A stretch of 64,000 nt of DNA, from assembly GCF_004348335.1 (NCBI RefSeq), contig NZ_SMJW01000001.1, positions 62,001 through 126,000 of the forward strand, read 5' to 3'. Under the pieces are notes generated by a model, which worked only from the letters and a program-made list of their open reading frames with translations, was not told the origin of the DNA and did no database searches. Shown piece after piece: positions 42,422 to 50,648 of the stretch. This stretch comes from Actinomadura bangladeshensis. Lineage in GTDB: Bacteria; Actinomycetota; Actinomycetes; Streptosporangiales; Streptosporangiaceae. Position 1 is the stretch's first letter; every line of letters begins with the position of its first letter. The position numbers and the translations under genes were made by a program.

Positions 42422-42440
42422 GAATCTTATTAGGAATAAC
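42422..42440 (+). promoter_or_regulatory. AT-rich regulon motif, copy 13
   Basis: GAATCTTATTAGGAATAAC, 90 bp before the esterase start at 42530. Copies 12 and 13 lie 108 bp apart in the same divergent spacer, one near each gene. The rest of the 274-bp spacer shows nothing else. Confidence 0.6.
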
Positions 42441-42529
42441 CTGGATCGCCCTTGGTTGCGGCCCGGAGACCGCATCCGAGTGCCATCGGGCGGCCGAGGT
42501 CAGACGGGCACCGCGAACGACAGGACGTG

Positions 42530-43720
42530 ATGATGACGAACAGCGAGAACGTCGAGAAGACGGTCACCGACCTCGACGGTGAGATCGATGCCGCCCTGGA
42601 CCTGGCCCGCGAGCGCGGCGAGGTGGGTCTGCAGGTGACGGCCTACCTGCGGGGGGAGCTGGTGGTCGACGCCTGGGCCGGCAGCGCGGACAAGGCCGGC
42701 GACGTGCCCGTCGACGGTTCGACACTGTTCCCCGTGTTCTCCGTGACGAAGGGGGTCACCGCCACCGCGCTGCACCTGCAGGCCGAACGTGGCCTGGTGG
42801 ACTACGACGCACCCGTCGTCCGGTACTGGCCGGAATACGGCCAGAACGGCAAGGACCGGACCACGGTCCGCGACGTGCTCGCGCACCGCTCCGGCGCTCC
42901 CCAGATGCCCGCCGACGTGACGACCGAGCGCATGGCGGACTGGGACTGGATGGTCACCGCGCTCGCCGCCGAGACCCCGCTGTTCCCGCCCGGTGAGGTG
43001 AACTGCTACCACTCCATCAACTGGGGCTGGCTCGTCGGGGAGATCGTGTGCCGCACCGACTCCGACCACCGCTCCTTCGGACAGTTCGTGCAGGACGAGT
43101 TGTGCGCCCCGCTCGGGATCGAGGACCTGTTCATCGGGCTGCCGGAGAAGGAGGACGGACGGGTCGCGGAACTCGTCGACGACACGGCCTTCGGCAGGAC
43201 GTCCGGTGCCGGACGAACTCCCCTGCAGCAGCAGGCCATGCCACCCGCCGCGGCCCCGACCGCCGAGGTCTTCAGCCGACCCGAGGTCTGGCGGGCCCAG
43301 ATCCCGGGCGCGGGCGGCATCATGAACGCGAGGTCGGCCGCCCGCCTGTACGCCATGATCGCGTGCGGCGGGCGGCTCGGGGACGTTCGGATGCTCTCGG
43401 AGGGCCGGCTCCGCTCCCTGCTGGAACCGCGGCCGGACGCCGACAAGCCGGACCTGGTCAGCGGCGTGCCCCGGATGCTCGGGCTCGGCGGCTACTACGT
43501 CGGGGGCCAGTCACCGCCCGCCAACGCCCTCTACGCCGGCTCGACCTCGATCCTGGGTCATCCGGGGGCCGGCAGCAGCAACGCCTGGGCCGACCTGGAC
43601 AGCGGGTTGGCCGTCGCCATCACCCACAACCGGATGTTCGACGAGCCCCCCGACCGGGACGCCCACCCCTTCATCCCGATCGTGGACGTGCTCCGGCGCT
43701 TCGCCCGGCAGAACGGCTGA
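42530..43720 (+). CDS. Beta-lactamase-fold (class C/EstB) serine hydrolase (paralogue)
   Basis: 396 residues; the ATG at 42530 or 42533 fits. SxxK in FSVTKGVTA, Tyr in CYHSINWGW and HxG in GHPGAGSSN are present. It shares long stretches with the 32616-33797 enzyme (LHLQAERGLVDY, DELCAPLGIEDLF, HNRMF), so the two are recent paralogues. No signal peptide is seen. A cytoplasmic ester or lactone hydrolase in the same regulon is the best reading. Confidence 0.92.
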   Translation: MMTNSENVEKTVTDLDGEIDAALDLARERGEVGLQVTAYLRGELVVDAWAGSADKAGDVPVDGSTLFPVFSVTKGVTATALHLQAERGLVDYDAPVVRYWPEYGQNGKDRTTVRDVLAHRSGAPQMPADVTTERMADWDWMVTALAAETPLFPPGEVNCYHSINWGWLVGEIVCRTDSDHRSFGQFVQDELCAPLGIEDLFIGLPEKEDGRVAELVDDTAFGRTSGAGRTPLQQQAMPPAAAPTAEVFSRPEVWRAQIPGAGGIMNARSAARLYAMIACGGRLGDVRMLSEGRLRSLLEPRPDADKPDLVSGVPRMLGLGGYYVGGQSPPANALYAGSTSILGHPGAGSSNAWADLDSGLAVAITHNRMFDEPPDRDAHPFIPIVDVLRRFARQNG

Positions 43721-43867
43721 CCGCGCCGCGCCGATCCTGCTCCGAGCCCAGTCCGGGGAGGAACGCGCCGGCGACGCCTCGAGGCCTCCGCCGGACGCGC
43801 TCGCCCCTTTGGACCGGCACCGTGGTCGTGGTGGGCGCCGGGGAGTTGGAGGCACGGCTGGTGGGCG

Positions 43868-44080
43868 ATGTCGATGCTGGAGCAGGCGAACGCGCGGATC
43901 GCTGAACTTGAGGCGCAGGTGGCGTCCGATAGCCGGAACTCCTCTAAGCCCCCGTCCTCGGATGGGCTGGACAAGCCGCAGCCCGAACCGAAGTCGTTAC
44001 GGGGCCTTAGTGGCCGCCGGCCCGGTGGGCAGGGCGGGCATCGTGGGCAGACATTATGCGATGTGTGCACCTATCGCTAA
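43868..44080 (+). pseudogene. IS66-family transposase N-terminal stump
   Basis: The frame gives ANARIAELEAQVASDSRNSS then KPPSSDGLDKPQPEPKS and GRRPGGQGGHRGQT, the coiled coil and conserved N-terminal zinc-region of IS66-type transposases. It then ends abruptly in unrelated sequence and a stop. The catalytic DDE domain is absent. No intact terminal inverted repeats were found. Downstream, 44081-44317 has lower GC and no gene that I can support. Confidence 0.8.
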
Positions 44081-44317
44081 TCGTGTGCACAGCGTAGCGG
44101 AGAGCGATGAATCGGCACAGAAGAAGCGATCGACACACTTCGCCACCAGGGCGATTTCAAAGTAGTTGGGTGAGGGATTGTTGTGACGCTATGTGAGCAT
44201 GAGCATCAGAAGTACAGTCATGTACCAATGGGTGGGACATGGTGAACGCCGCAGAGCACCGCGGCGTGTCTAGCAATCGTGCATATAATGCCAGCACCCC
44301 AAGGGAAGGCGCTTTGA

Positions 44318-44857
44318 ATGGCAGTTGACACGTCGGGCATCGACATCGCATCCCTGGTACTGCGGGTCTCCGTGGGCGGCACGCTTCTCGCCCATGGCTG
44401 GAACCACGCCTTCGGCGGCGGGAAGATCGAGGGCACGGCGGGCTGGTTCGAATCCATGGGCCTACGGCCGGGCCGGCTCCACGCACTGATGGCGACCGGG
44501 ACCGAAATCGGCGCGGGCGTCCTGCTGCTGCTCGGCCTGCTCACCCCGCTGGCCGCCGCCGGCGCGGTCGGCACGATGGCCGTCGCGTTCATCACCGCCC
44601 ATCTGAGCAACGGCTTCTTCATCTTTCGTCCCGGCCAGGGCTATGAGTACGTCCTCATGATCATCATGGTGGCGTGCGCGCTCGGTGCGCTGGGTGGCGG
44701 CGCAGCCTCCCTCGACCGGACGCTCGGGATCTCCGGTGACCTGTCCGGCTGGTTGGGCCTCACCATCACCGTCCTTGTCGGCGGCCTTGGCGCCGCCGCC
44801 CTTCTGGCGGTGTTCTGGCGCCCCGCCAGACGACCCGCGGAGAAGATCGAAGCCTAG
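44318..44857 (+). CDS. DoxX-family membrane protein
   Basis: 179 residues with four predicted membrane helices (LVLRVSVGGTLLAHG; EIGAGVLLLLGLLTPL with AVGTMAVAFITAHL; YEYVLMIIMVACALGALG; LGLTITVLVGGLGAAALLAV). DoxX proteins are small integral membrane proteins linked to redox or sulfur metabolism in some hosts. The start has GGGAAGG upstream. A truncated copy lies at 37166. Confidence 0.88.
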   Translation: MAVDTSGIDIASLVLRVSVGGTLLAHGWNHAFGGGKIEGTAGWFESMGLRPGRLHALMATGTEIGAGVLLLLGLLTPLAAAGAVGTMAVAFITAHLSNGFFIFRPGQGYEYVLMIIMVACALGALGGGAASLDRTLGISGDLSGWLGLTITVLVGGLGAAALLAVFWRPARRPAEKIEA

Positions 44858-45236
44858 AGTAGGGCCCATGACGGGTGGCCTGGTGCTGAGCGGTGTGTGA
44901 GTTCTCTTGGACCGGCGCGACCTACTCCTCGCCGAGGAGGACGCGGCTCGGCCGGCGACCGAGATATGCCCGGATCACCTGGTCGACCTCATCCGCCTGA
45001 CGGACGGGTGGATCACCGGGGCCGGCCTGTTGGCGCGGCTCGGCGCAACGCCCGCCGAGCCGCCCTCACCAGTGCTCGTCCCGCTCATTGAGGCCCGCGT
45101 CCTGGCCCTCTTCCGACGAGCAGGATCTGCTGCTGGGACCGGCTGTCGCAGGGCGACATGGCTGGCCTGCTCCGTCGCCCTGCCGCCCTCTAAAGTCGAC
45201 ACTAGGCTGTATATGAGACCTATCTTGTCCGTCGGC
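44858..45236. other. Gene-poor stretch
   Basis: There are open frames on both strands here (for example one from 44907 that runs into the crotonase tail), but none resembles a known family. I see nothing supportable between the DoxX stop and the enoyl-CoA hydratase tail at 45237. Confidence 0.5.
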
Positions 45237-45353
45237 ATGGACCGTGAGTACCGCGAACAGGCCCGCCTGCGAGCGACCAGCGACTTCGCGGAAGGAGTCG
45301 CCGCCTCCTTTCAACGCCGCCCACCGAACTTCACCGGCACCATCCCCGAATAG
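45237..45353 (+). pseudogene. Enoyl-CoA hydratase C-terminal fragment
   Basis: MDREYREQARLRATSDFAEG then VAASFQRRPPNFTG is the typical last 35-40 residues of a crotonase (compare HEGVRAFLEKRPPQWSGR at 37027). Nothing upstream in this frame is crotonase-like. The stretch 45354-45459 that follows holds no recognisable gene. Confidence 0.7.
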
Positions 45354-45459
45354 GCAGGCCTTATATGGGATCCGTGTTTTCGGGCAGTCCCAAGTTCGTC
45401 GAGAAGCCCGGTGTGGTGGGCTTCCTCGCCTTTGAACCCACGTCCGGTCAGGGAGGTAG

Positions 45460-45702
45460 TCAAGCGCTTTTTGCTGTCCGACGGCGGCCGGGAGGGTCAC
45501 TGAGATGCCGCACGACCGGGGTCTGGCAGCGAAACAGGCGGAGGGCTCGGGAGTAGAGTTCGGACGAGTCGTCCAAGAGGGCCTTGCGGTGGTTCGGTCG
45601 GCTGAATTCGGCACCGGACGTGTCGAAGAAGTTCTCCGGCGGGCGCCGGAACTCGACCACGGCGATGTGGCCGGCGATGTCGACGCGGACATCTTCGGTC
45701 AT
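45460..45702 (-). pseudogene. Enoyl-CoA hydratase N-terminal fragment
   Basis: From the ATG at 45702 (GGGAG upstream): MTEDVRVDIAGHIAVVEFRR then PPENFFDT is a normal crotonase N-terminus. After about residue 28 the frame turns into unrelated sequence and stops. It lies 15 bp after the dehydrogenase stop at 45718, so it was probably the last gene of the region C operon, cut by the rearrangement. Confidence 0.75.
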
Positions 45703-45717
45703 CATTTCTCCCGGGAC

Positions 45718-46740
45718 TCAGAGCTGAAACAACCCATCGAGATGGGTGGCGGGGTCGCCTAGTAGATACTGGGCCGCCTTGGCGCGCCGGTAGTAGAGAT
45801 GAAGCTCGTGTTCCCAGGTGAATCCCATGCCGCCATGAAAATGTATGGCTTGGTCGGCGGCGTGGAAGGCGGTCATCGAGGCCAGGGCCAGGGCTGCGGC
45901 CTCGGCCAGTTCCGCGGGCTCGACGTCGGCCGCCCAGGCCGCGTGACGGACCGCGGACTCGGCCAGTTCGCAGTCGACGTAGAGGTCGGCCAGCGCGTGC
46001 TTGACCGCCTGGAACGAGCCGATGGGCCGGCCGAACTGCACGCGGGTCCGCGCGTACTGCACGGTCATCTCCAGGCACCTGCGGGCCACTCCGAGTTGTT
46101 CGGCGGCGAGGCCGACGGCCGTGAGGTTCCAGGCGGTCTCGAGCGTCCGTACCGGGTCGGCGCAGGACAGCGGGCGGCCGACGGCACCGGCCAGCTCGAT
46201 TCGGGCGGCGCCCCGAGTGAGATCGAGAGTGGTCAGAGGTCGCCGGACCAGGTCGGCGGCGTCCACGGCGAAGATTTCGTGGTGGTCGGTTACGACCAGG
46301 AGGACGTCAGCCAGATGTCCATCGACCACGCACGGGAAGTGCCCCTGCAAGCGGTTGTCCGCATCGGCGGTGACGGGTCCCGCCGCGGGGCCCCACCATG
46401 GGGCTGCGATGACGATCGTGTCCCCGGAGGCGATGTCGGTCAGCAGGTCGGCGGTTCCGTCCAACTGGACAAGGAGTGTTGCGGCGAGCACCGAGGAGGA
46501 CAGGAACGGGGCGGGGAGCAGCGCGGCTCCCATCTCCTCGAGGACGACTGCCAGTTCGGCGGCTCCCGCCCCTGCTCCGCCGTGCCGTTCCGGCACGATG
46601 AGGCCGGTCACGCCCAGTTCTGTGGCCAGGCGGCGCCATGTCTCCTGATCGGGACCGTCGGCGGGTGGCGGGGCCGCGGCCAGGAACCGGCGCACGGCAT
46701 CGCGGAGGTGCTCCTGCTCTTCGGTCGGCACCAGGCTCAT
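45718..46740 (-). CDS. Acyl-CoA dehydrogenase, small-type partner
   Basis: 340-residue dehydrogenase with a reduced middle domain. ARTRVQFGRPIGSFQAVKHA and FHGGMGFTWEHELHLYYRRA are conserved. The usual SEPGxGSD loop is absent, as in the smaller subunits of heteromeric FadE enzymes. ATGA overlap with the larger dehydrogenase upstream supports an alpha2beta2 pair, paralleling 8894-11048. Confidence 0.92.
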   Translation of the reverse strand: MSLVPTEEQEHLRDAVRRFLAAAPPPADGPDQETWRRLATELGVTGLIVPERHGGAGAGAAELAVVLEEMGAALLPAPFLSSSVLAATLLVQLDGTADLLTDIASGDTIVIAAPWWGPAAGPVTADADNRLQGHFPCVVDGHLADVLLVVTDHHEIFAVDAADLVRRPLTTLDLTRGAARIELAGAVGRPLSCADPVRTLETAWNLTAVGLAAEQLGVARRCLEMTVQYARTRVQFGRPIGSFQAVKHALADLYVDCELAESAVRHAAWAADVEPAELAEAAALALASMTAFHAADQAIHFHGGMGFTWEHELHLYYRRAKAAQYLLGDPATHLDGLFQL

Positions 46741-47912
46741 GCGGATCCTTTCGCGCGCAGGTCCGAGAAGGGAATGTCACGGTCGGCGGCGGGCTCGCGG
46801 GGCAGGCCGAGCACCCGGTCACCGATGATCTGCCGCTGGATCTCGTCGGTGCCTCCCGCGATGCGGGTGGACGGGGCGTCGAGGAGAGCGGCGGCGAGCC
46901 GGGCAGCCGAGTCGTCACCCGGCTCCCACGCCAGCGCGGTGTGGCCGGCGATGTCGGCGATGGCGTCGGCGGAAAGCCGGGCGAGCCGTCCGGCGGCCAG
47001 TTTGCCGGCCGAGCCGCGCGGGCCGATCGAGCGGCCCACCCGTGCTTCCGCCGAGTGCCTGGCCGCCAGCAGTTCCGCGAGCCGTTCCGCCCGGTAGACC
47101 TCGGCCAGGCGGCGGCGGACGTGCCGGTCGCCGGCGACGCCGCGGGCACGGGCCAGTGCGGCGAGCGCGGCGTGGGAGGCCGGATGGCCGCGGGGTATCC
47201 GCAGATCGGAGATGGTGATCCGCTCATGGCCGAGCATCCGCACCGCCGCGTCCCAGCCTTCGCCGACCTCGCCGACCACGGCGCCGGCGGGCAGCCGGAC
47301 GCCGTCGAAGAACACCTCGTTGAATCGGACGGCGCCGGTCATGTCGCGCAGTGGCCTGACCTGCACGCCAGGGGAGGCCATGTCCACGACGAACATGGTG
47401 ATCCCGCGGTGCTTGGGCACGCCGGGGTCGGTACGAGCCAGCAACGCGCCCCACTCGGCGTACTCGGCCCGGGACGTCCACACCTTCTGACCGTCCAGGA
47501 TCCAGCCGTCGCCGTCACGGCGCGCCCGCGTGGCCAGCCCTGCGACGTCCGAGCCCGCGCCGGGTTCGGAGAAGAGCTGGCACCAGATCTCCTCGCCGCG
47601 CATCATCGGCCGCAGGAAGCGCCGCTTCTGCTCGGAGGTTCCGAGGTCCAGCAGTGTGGGGCCGACCATGCCGAGCCCGATGAGGAAGGGTTTGGTGGGC
47701 AGCGGGTAGTCCTGGGCGAGCTCGTCGAACGTGCGTTGTTCGACTCGGGTGAGGCCCTGGCCGCCGTACTCGGCGGGCCAGGTGATGCCGGCGAATCCGG
47801 CGTCGTGCAGTTTCCCCTGGAAGAGCCGCGCCTCCGCCACATCGGTGATGGGCTCACGGGGGGCGTGCTCGGCCAGCCAGGCGTCGGCCCGGGCGGAGAA
47901 GTCTTCGGTCAT
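46737..47912 (-). CDS. Acyl-CoA dehydrogenase, large-type partner
   Basis: 391 residues with SEPGAGSDVAGLATRA, GQKVWTSRAEYAEWGALLAR and IAGGTDEIQRQIIGDRVLGL. The start and stop both overlap neighbours by ATGA. It resembles the 1878-3074 enzyme. It probably desaturates the CoA-activated side chain in the pathway that ends with the Ltp/DUF35 aldolase. Confidence 0.93.
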   Translation of the reverse strand: MTEDFSARADAWLAEHAPREPITDVAEARLFQGKLHDAGFAGITWPAEYGGQGLTRVEQRTFDELAQDYPLPTKPFLIGLGMVGPTLLDLGTSEQKRRFLRPMMRGEEIWCQLFSEPGAGSDVAGLATRARRDGDGWILDGQKVWTSRAEYAEWGALLARTDPGVPKHRGITMFVVDMASPGVQVRPLRDMTGAVRFNEVFFDGVRLPAGAVVGEVGEGWDAAVRMLGHERITISDLRIPRGHPASHAALAALARARGVAGDRHVRRRLAEVYRAERLAELLAARHSAEARVGRSIGPRGSAGKLAAGRLARLSADAIADIAGHTALAWEPGDDSAARLAAALLDAPSTRIAGGTDEIQRQIIGDRVLGLPREPAADRDIPFSDLRAKGSA

Positions 47913-49057
47913 GTGTCCTCCTTGGAGTGGTTGGCGAGGACGAGCGTCGCGGCCGAGGTGAAGATGCCGCCCACTCCCTGCACGACGCTGAGTTCTACGC
48001 CGTCCACCTGGCGGTACGCCTCCCCGCGCAGTTGCCGGACGGACTCCTGGATCGCGAACATGCCGTACATGCCGGTGTGCGTGTAGCAGAGGCCGCCCCC
48101 GTTGGTGTTCATCGGCAGGGGACCACCGGGGGCCGTGTTGCCGTCCGCCACGAAGGCACCGGCCTCGCCGCGGCCGACGAATCCGAGGTCTTCCAGCCCG
48201 AACAGCGGCACATGCGCGAACGGGTCATAGATCATCAGATGGTCGACGTCGGCGACGGTGATACCGGCCTGGACGAAGGCCCGGCGGCTCGACTCGCGGA
48301 AGGCTCTGGAGGAGGTCAGGTCCTCCATGTGGGCGACCAGCGGACTCTCTCCCGCCTCGCCCGCACCCAGCAGATGGACGGGCGGGCGCGGCAGATCAGC
48401 GGCACGTTCGGCTGAGGTCACCACCAGGGCTGCCCCGCCGTCGGTCACGGGGCAGCATTCCAGCTTGTGGAACGGCCAGGCGACGACCCTGGAGGCCAGC
48501 ACCTCCTCGACAGTGGCCTCCTTGGCCCGCCATGCCCTCGGGTTGCCGTCCGCCCAGCGGCTCTGCACGGCGGGAACCGCGGCCATCTGCTCGCGCGTGG
48601 TTCCGGTCTCGTGCAGGAAGCGCAGGGCGGGGAGGGTGAAGGCGGTGACCGCGCCGCGCACACCGTACGGGGCCTCGAACTGGCGTGGCATGGAATCGGG
48701 CGGTGTGCGCCGGGACGGCCGCCCGATCCGCGACCGCCCGGATTCGCCGTGGAGCACCAGCACGATGGAGCACAGCCCCGCGTCGATGGCCGCCGCCGCG
48801 TGGGCGACGTGCACCAGGAATGAGCAACCGCCCACGCTGGTGCCATCGTGCCAGGACGGATCGACGCCGATGTGGTGCGCGATGTCGATCGGCGAATGCC
48901 AGGCGGTGGCGATGCCGTCCACATCGGCCGGGGTCAAGCCGGCGTCGGCCAGCGCCAGGGCGGCCGCGCGGGCATGCAGATCCGGCTCGGACAGATCGGG
49001 CACGACGCCGATGTCGGTCTCCGCGGCACCGGCGATCGCGACCCCCCGCCGCCTCAT
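47909..49057 (-). CDS. Thiolase-fold lipid-transfer protein (Ltp2-like)
   Basis: 382 residues of the non-condensing thiolase/SCP2 type: GVAIAGAAETDIGVVPDLSE, SVGGCSFLVHVAHAA, ECCPVTDGGAALVVTS, GNTAPGGPLPMNTNGGGLCY and SVRQLRGEAYRQV. It is coupled to a DUF35 gene (ATGA), the Ltp2-ChsH2 retro-aldolase arrangement of steroid side-chain catabolism. This is the second such pair in the window and is not a close copy of the first. Confidence 0.9.
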   Translation of the reverse strand: MRRRGVAIAGAAETDIGVVPDLSEPDLHARAAALALADAGLTPADVDGIATAWHSPIDIAHHIGVDPSWHDGTSVGGCSFLVHVAHAAAAIDAGLCSIVLVLHGESGRSRIGRPSRRTPPDSMPRQFEAPYGVRGAVTAFTLPALRFLHETGTTREQMAAVPAVQSRWADGNPRAWRAKEATVEEVLASRVVAWPFHKLECCPVTDGGAALVVTSAERAADLPRPPVHLLGAGEAGESPLVAHMEDLTSSRAFRESSRRAFVQAGITVADVDHLMIYDPFAHVPLFGLEDLGFVGRGEAGAFVADGNTAPGGPLPMNTNGGGLCYTHTGMYGMFAIQESVRQLRGEAYRQVDGVELSVVQGVGGIFTSAATLVLANHSKEDT

Positions 49058-49476
49058 CGGCGTTCCTCCGGCACCGGCTGGAACAAGGGCAGCGCCTGGT
49101 CACCGCGCGGCTCGAAGACGACCTCCAGCGGCATGTCCAGGGGAAGGGCCCGCGGATCGGGTGGCACGTTGACGAGATTGGTGATCATGCGCGGGCCTTC
49201 ATCCAGTTCCACGATCGCGATGACGTAGGGAACGTCGTCCGCGAACCCCGGGGCGGGGACATGGTTGATGACGTACGAGCTGAGCCGGGCGTGTCCGCTC
49301 ACGGTGGTCCATTCCAGCCGCGGCGAGCCGCAGAAGGGGCAGCCGATGCGCGGGTAGAACACGTGCTCGGCACAGTCCTCGCAGCGCTGGAGACGCAGCT
49401 CACCGGCTCTGGTGCCGTCCCAGTAGGGCTGCGTGGCCGGGGTGGGGACGGGCACCGGACGGGTGTCGGCGGCCAT
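49054..49476 (-). CDS. DUF35 OB-fold zinc-ribbon protein
   Basis: 140 residues with CEDC...CPFCGS zinc ribbon (about residues 32-50), SGHARLSSYVINHVPAPGF and PYVIAIVELDEGPRMITNLV. It is the partner of the overlapping thiolase. The start is 3 bp after the SDR stop. Confidence 0.92.
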   Translation of the reverse strand: MAADTRPVPVPTPATQPYWDGTRAGELRLQRCEDCAEHVFYPRIGCPFCGSPRLEWTTVSGHARLSSYVINHVPAPGFADDVPYVIAIVELDEGPRMITNLVNVPPDPRALPLDMPLEVVFEPRGDQALPLFQPVPEERR

Positions 49477-49479
49477 CGG

Positions 49480-50391
49480 TCAGCCCACCGGGACCGAGTC
49501 CAGGGCGGGCGCGGCGTTCGGCCGGGCCCGTTCGATCAGTGCCGGGAGCACATCGCCGAGTTCGCTCGGGTCCCAGCGTTCGGGGCGGTCGATCGACGGG
49601 CCGGGCCGCCAGCCCTCGGCGACGGTGATCGCGTTGCCTCTGACGCCGAACATGCGGCCCGTGACACCTCGGGAGTGCGGGCTCGCCAGCCACACCACCA
49701 GGGGGGCGATCAGGGCCGGGTCCCGCAGCGGGTCGGCCTCCCGGCCCGCGTAGGTGGAGAGGCCGGCGGTCAGGCGGGACGCCGCGGCCGGGTACACGCA
49801 GTTGACGGTGACGCCGTAGCGTTCCAGTTCGAGCGCGGCGGTGACGGTGAACCCGGCGATCCCCGCCTTCGCGGCGGCGTAGTTGCACTGGCCGGGGTTG
49901 CCGAACAGGCCACTGGACGAACTGGTGTTGATGAGCCGCGCGTCCACCGGTCCGTCCGCCTTGGCACGGGACCGCCAGTGGGCCGCGGCGTGCTGCGAGA
50001 CGGCGAAAGTGCCGCGCAGGTGCACGCGGATGACGTCGTCCCAGTCGGCTTCCGTCATGTTCACCAGCATCCGGTCGCGGAGGATGCCGGCGTTGTTGAT
50101 GACGACATCGAGGCGGCCGAACTCGCGCACAGCGGTCCCCACCAGGCGTCCGGCGGCCTCGTGGTCGGCGATGTCGTCGGTGTTCGCGACCGCGCGCCCC
50201 CCGGTGGCCCGGATCTCCTCGGCGACGAGGGCGGCGGGGCCGGGGTCGGCGCCGGAACCGTCCCGGGCGCCCCCGAGATCGTTGACGACGACGGCCGCTC
50301 CCTGGCGTGCCAGCTCAAGGGCGTACTCCCGGCCGATTCCCCGGCCGGCGCCGGTGACGATGGCCACGCGCCCCTGGCAGATGTCGGTCAT
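49480..50391 (-). CDS. SDR-family dehydrogenase (MFE-2/hydroxyacyl-CoA type)
   Basis: 303 residues. TGAGRGIGREYALELARQGA and VVVNDLGGARDGSG match the 17-beta-HSD4/MFE-2 branch of (3R)-hydroxyacyl-CoA dehydrogenases. NNAGILRDRML, NTSSSSGLFGNPGQCNY and YAAAK are the active site. No MaoC hydratase domain follows, so the hydratase must come from elsewhere. The start overlaps the stop of the dehydrogenase fragment by ATGA. Confidence 0.92.
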   Translation of the reverse strand: MTDICQGRVAIVTGAGRGIGREYALELARQGAAVVVNDLGGARDGSGADPGPAALVAEEIRATGGRAVANTDDIADHEAAGRLVGTAVREFGRLDVVINNAGILRDRMLVNMTEADWDDVIRVHLRGTFAVSQHAAAHWRSRAKADGPVDARLINTSSSSGLFGNPGQCNYAAAKAGIAGFTVTAALELERYGVTVNCVYPAAASRLTAGLSTYAGREADPLRDPALIAPLVVWLASPHSRGVTGRMFGVRGNAITVAEGWRPGPSIDRPERWDPSELGDVLPALIERARPNAAPALDSVPVG

Positions 50392-50648
50392 GACGATGTT
50401 GGTCCTTTCTGGGGTTCCGTTCGCTGGTGGGCAGCCCCGTTGGGAGGGGTGACGAGTCCCGGGTCGGGCTCGACCGGATCGCGGACGCGGCGGGCCCGTG
50501 TGTGCACCGATGCCAGCTCGGAGCCGCTGTCGGGCTCGCTCATCCCGATGGCGAAGAAGCACTCGCCCCGGACGATCGCGGGCAGGAACCGCCGCCGCTC
50601 CGCAGCGCGCGGATCAACGGATCGGGCGGCTGGCGGAGACGGCCTCAT
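50388..50648 (-). pseudogene. Acyl-CoA dehydrogenase internal fragment, still coupled
   Basis: An 86-codon frame. Its middle, RRRFLPAIVRGECFFAIGMS then EPDSGSELASVHTRARRV, is the FAD-binding middle of an acyl-CoA dehydrogenase (the SEPxxGSD block). The first 17 residues and the last 30 (RDPVEPDPGLVTPPNGAAHQ) are not. Start and stop both overlap neighbours by ATGA, so the remnant keeps translational continuity of the operon. It cannot fold as a dehydrogenase. Confidence 0.8.

Noticed and set aside
44081-44317. Possible IS terminal inverted repeat or small RNA in the lower-GC stretch after the IS66 stump
   Set aside because: Only short repeats such as TGTGCAC are visible; no convincing end repeats, promoter or hairpin.
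44907-45353. 148-codon frame considered as a hypothetical gene
   Set aside because: Only its last 38 codons match anything (crotonase tail); the first part has no family features and follows a debris zone.
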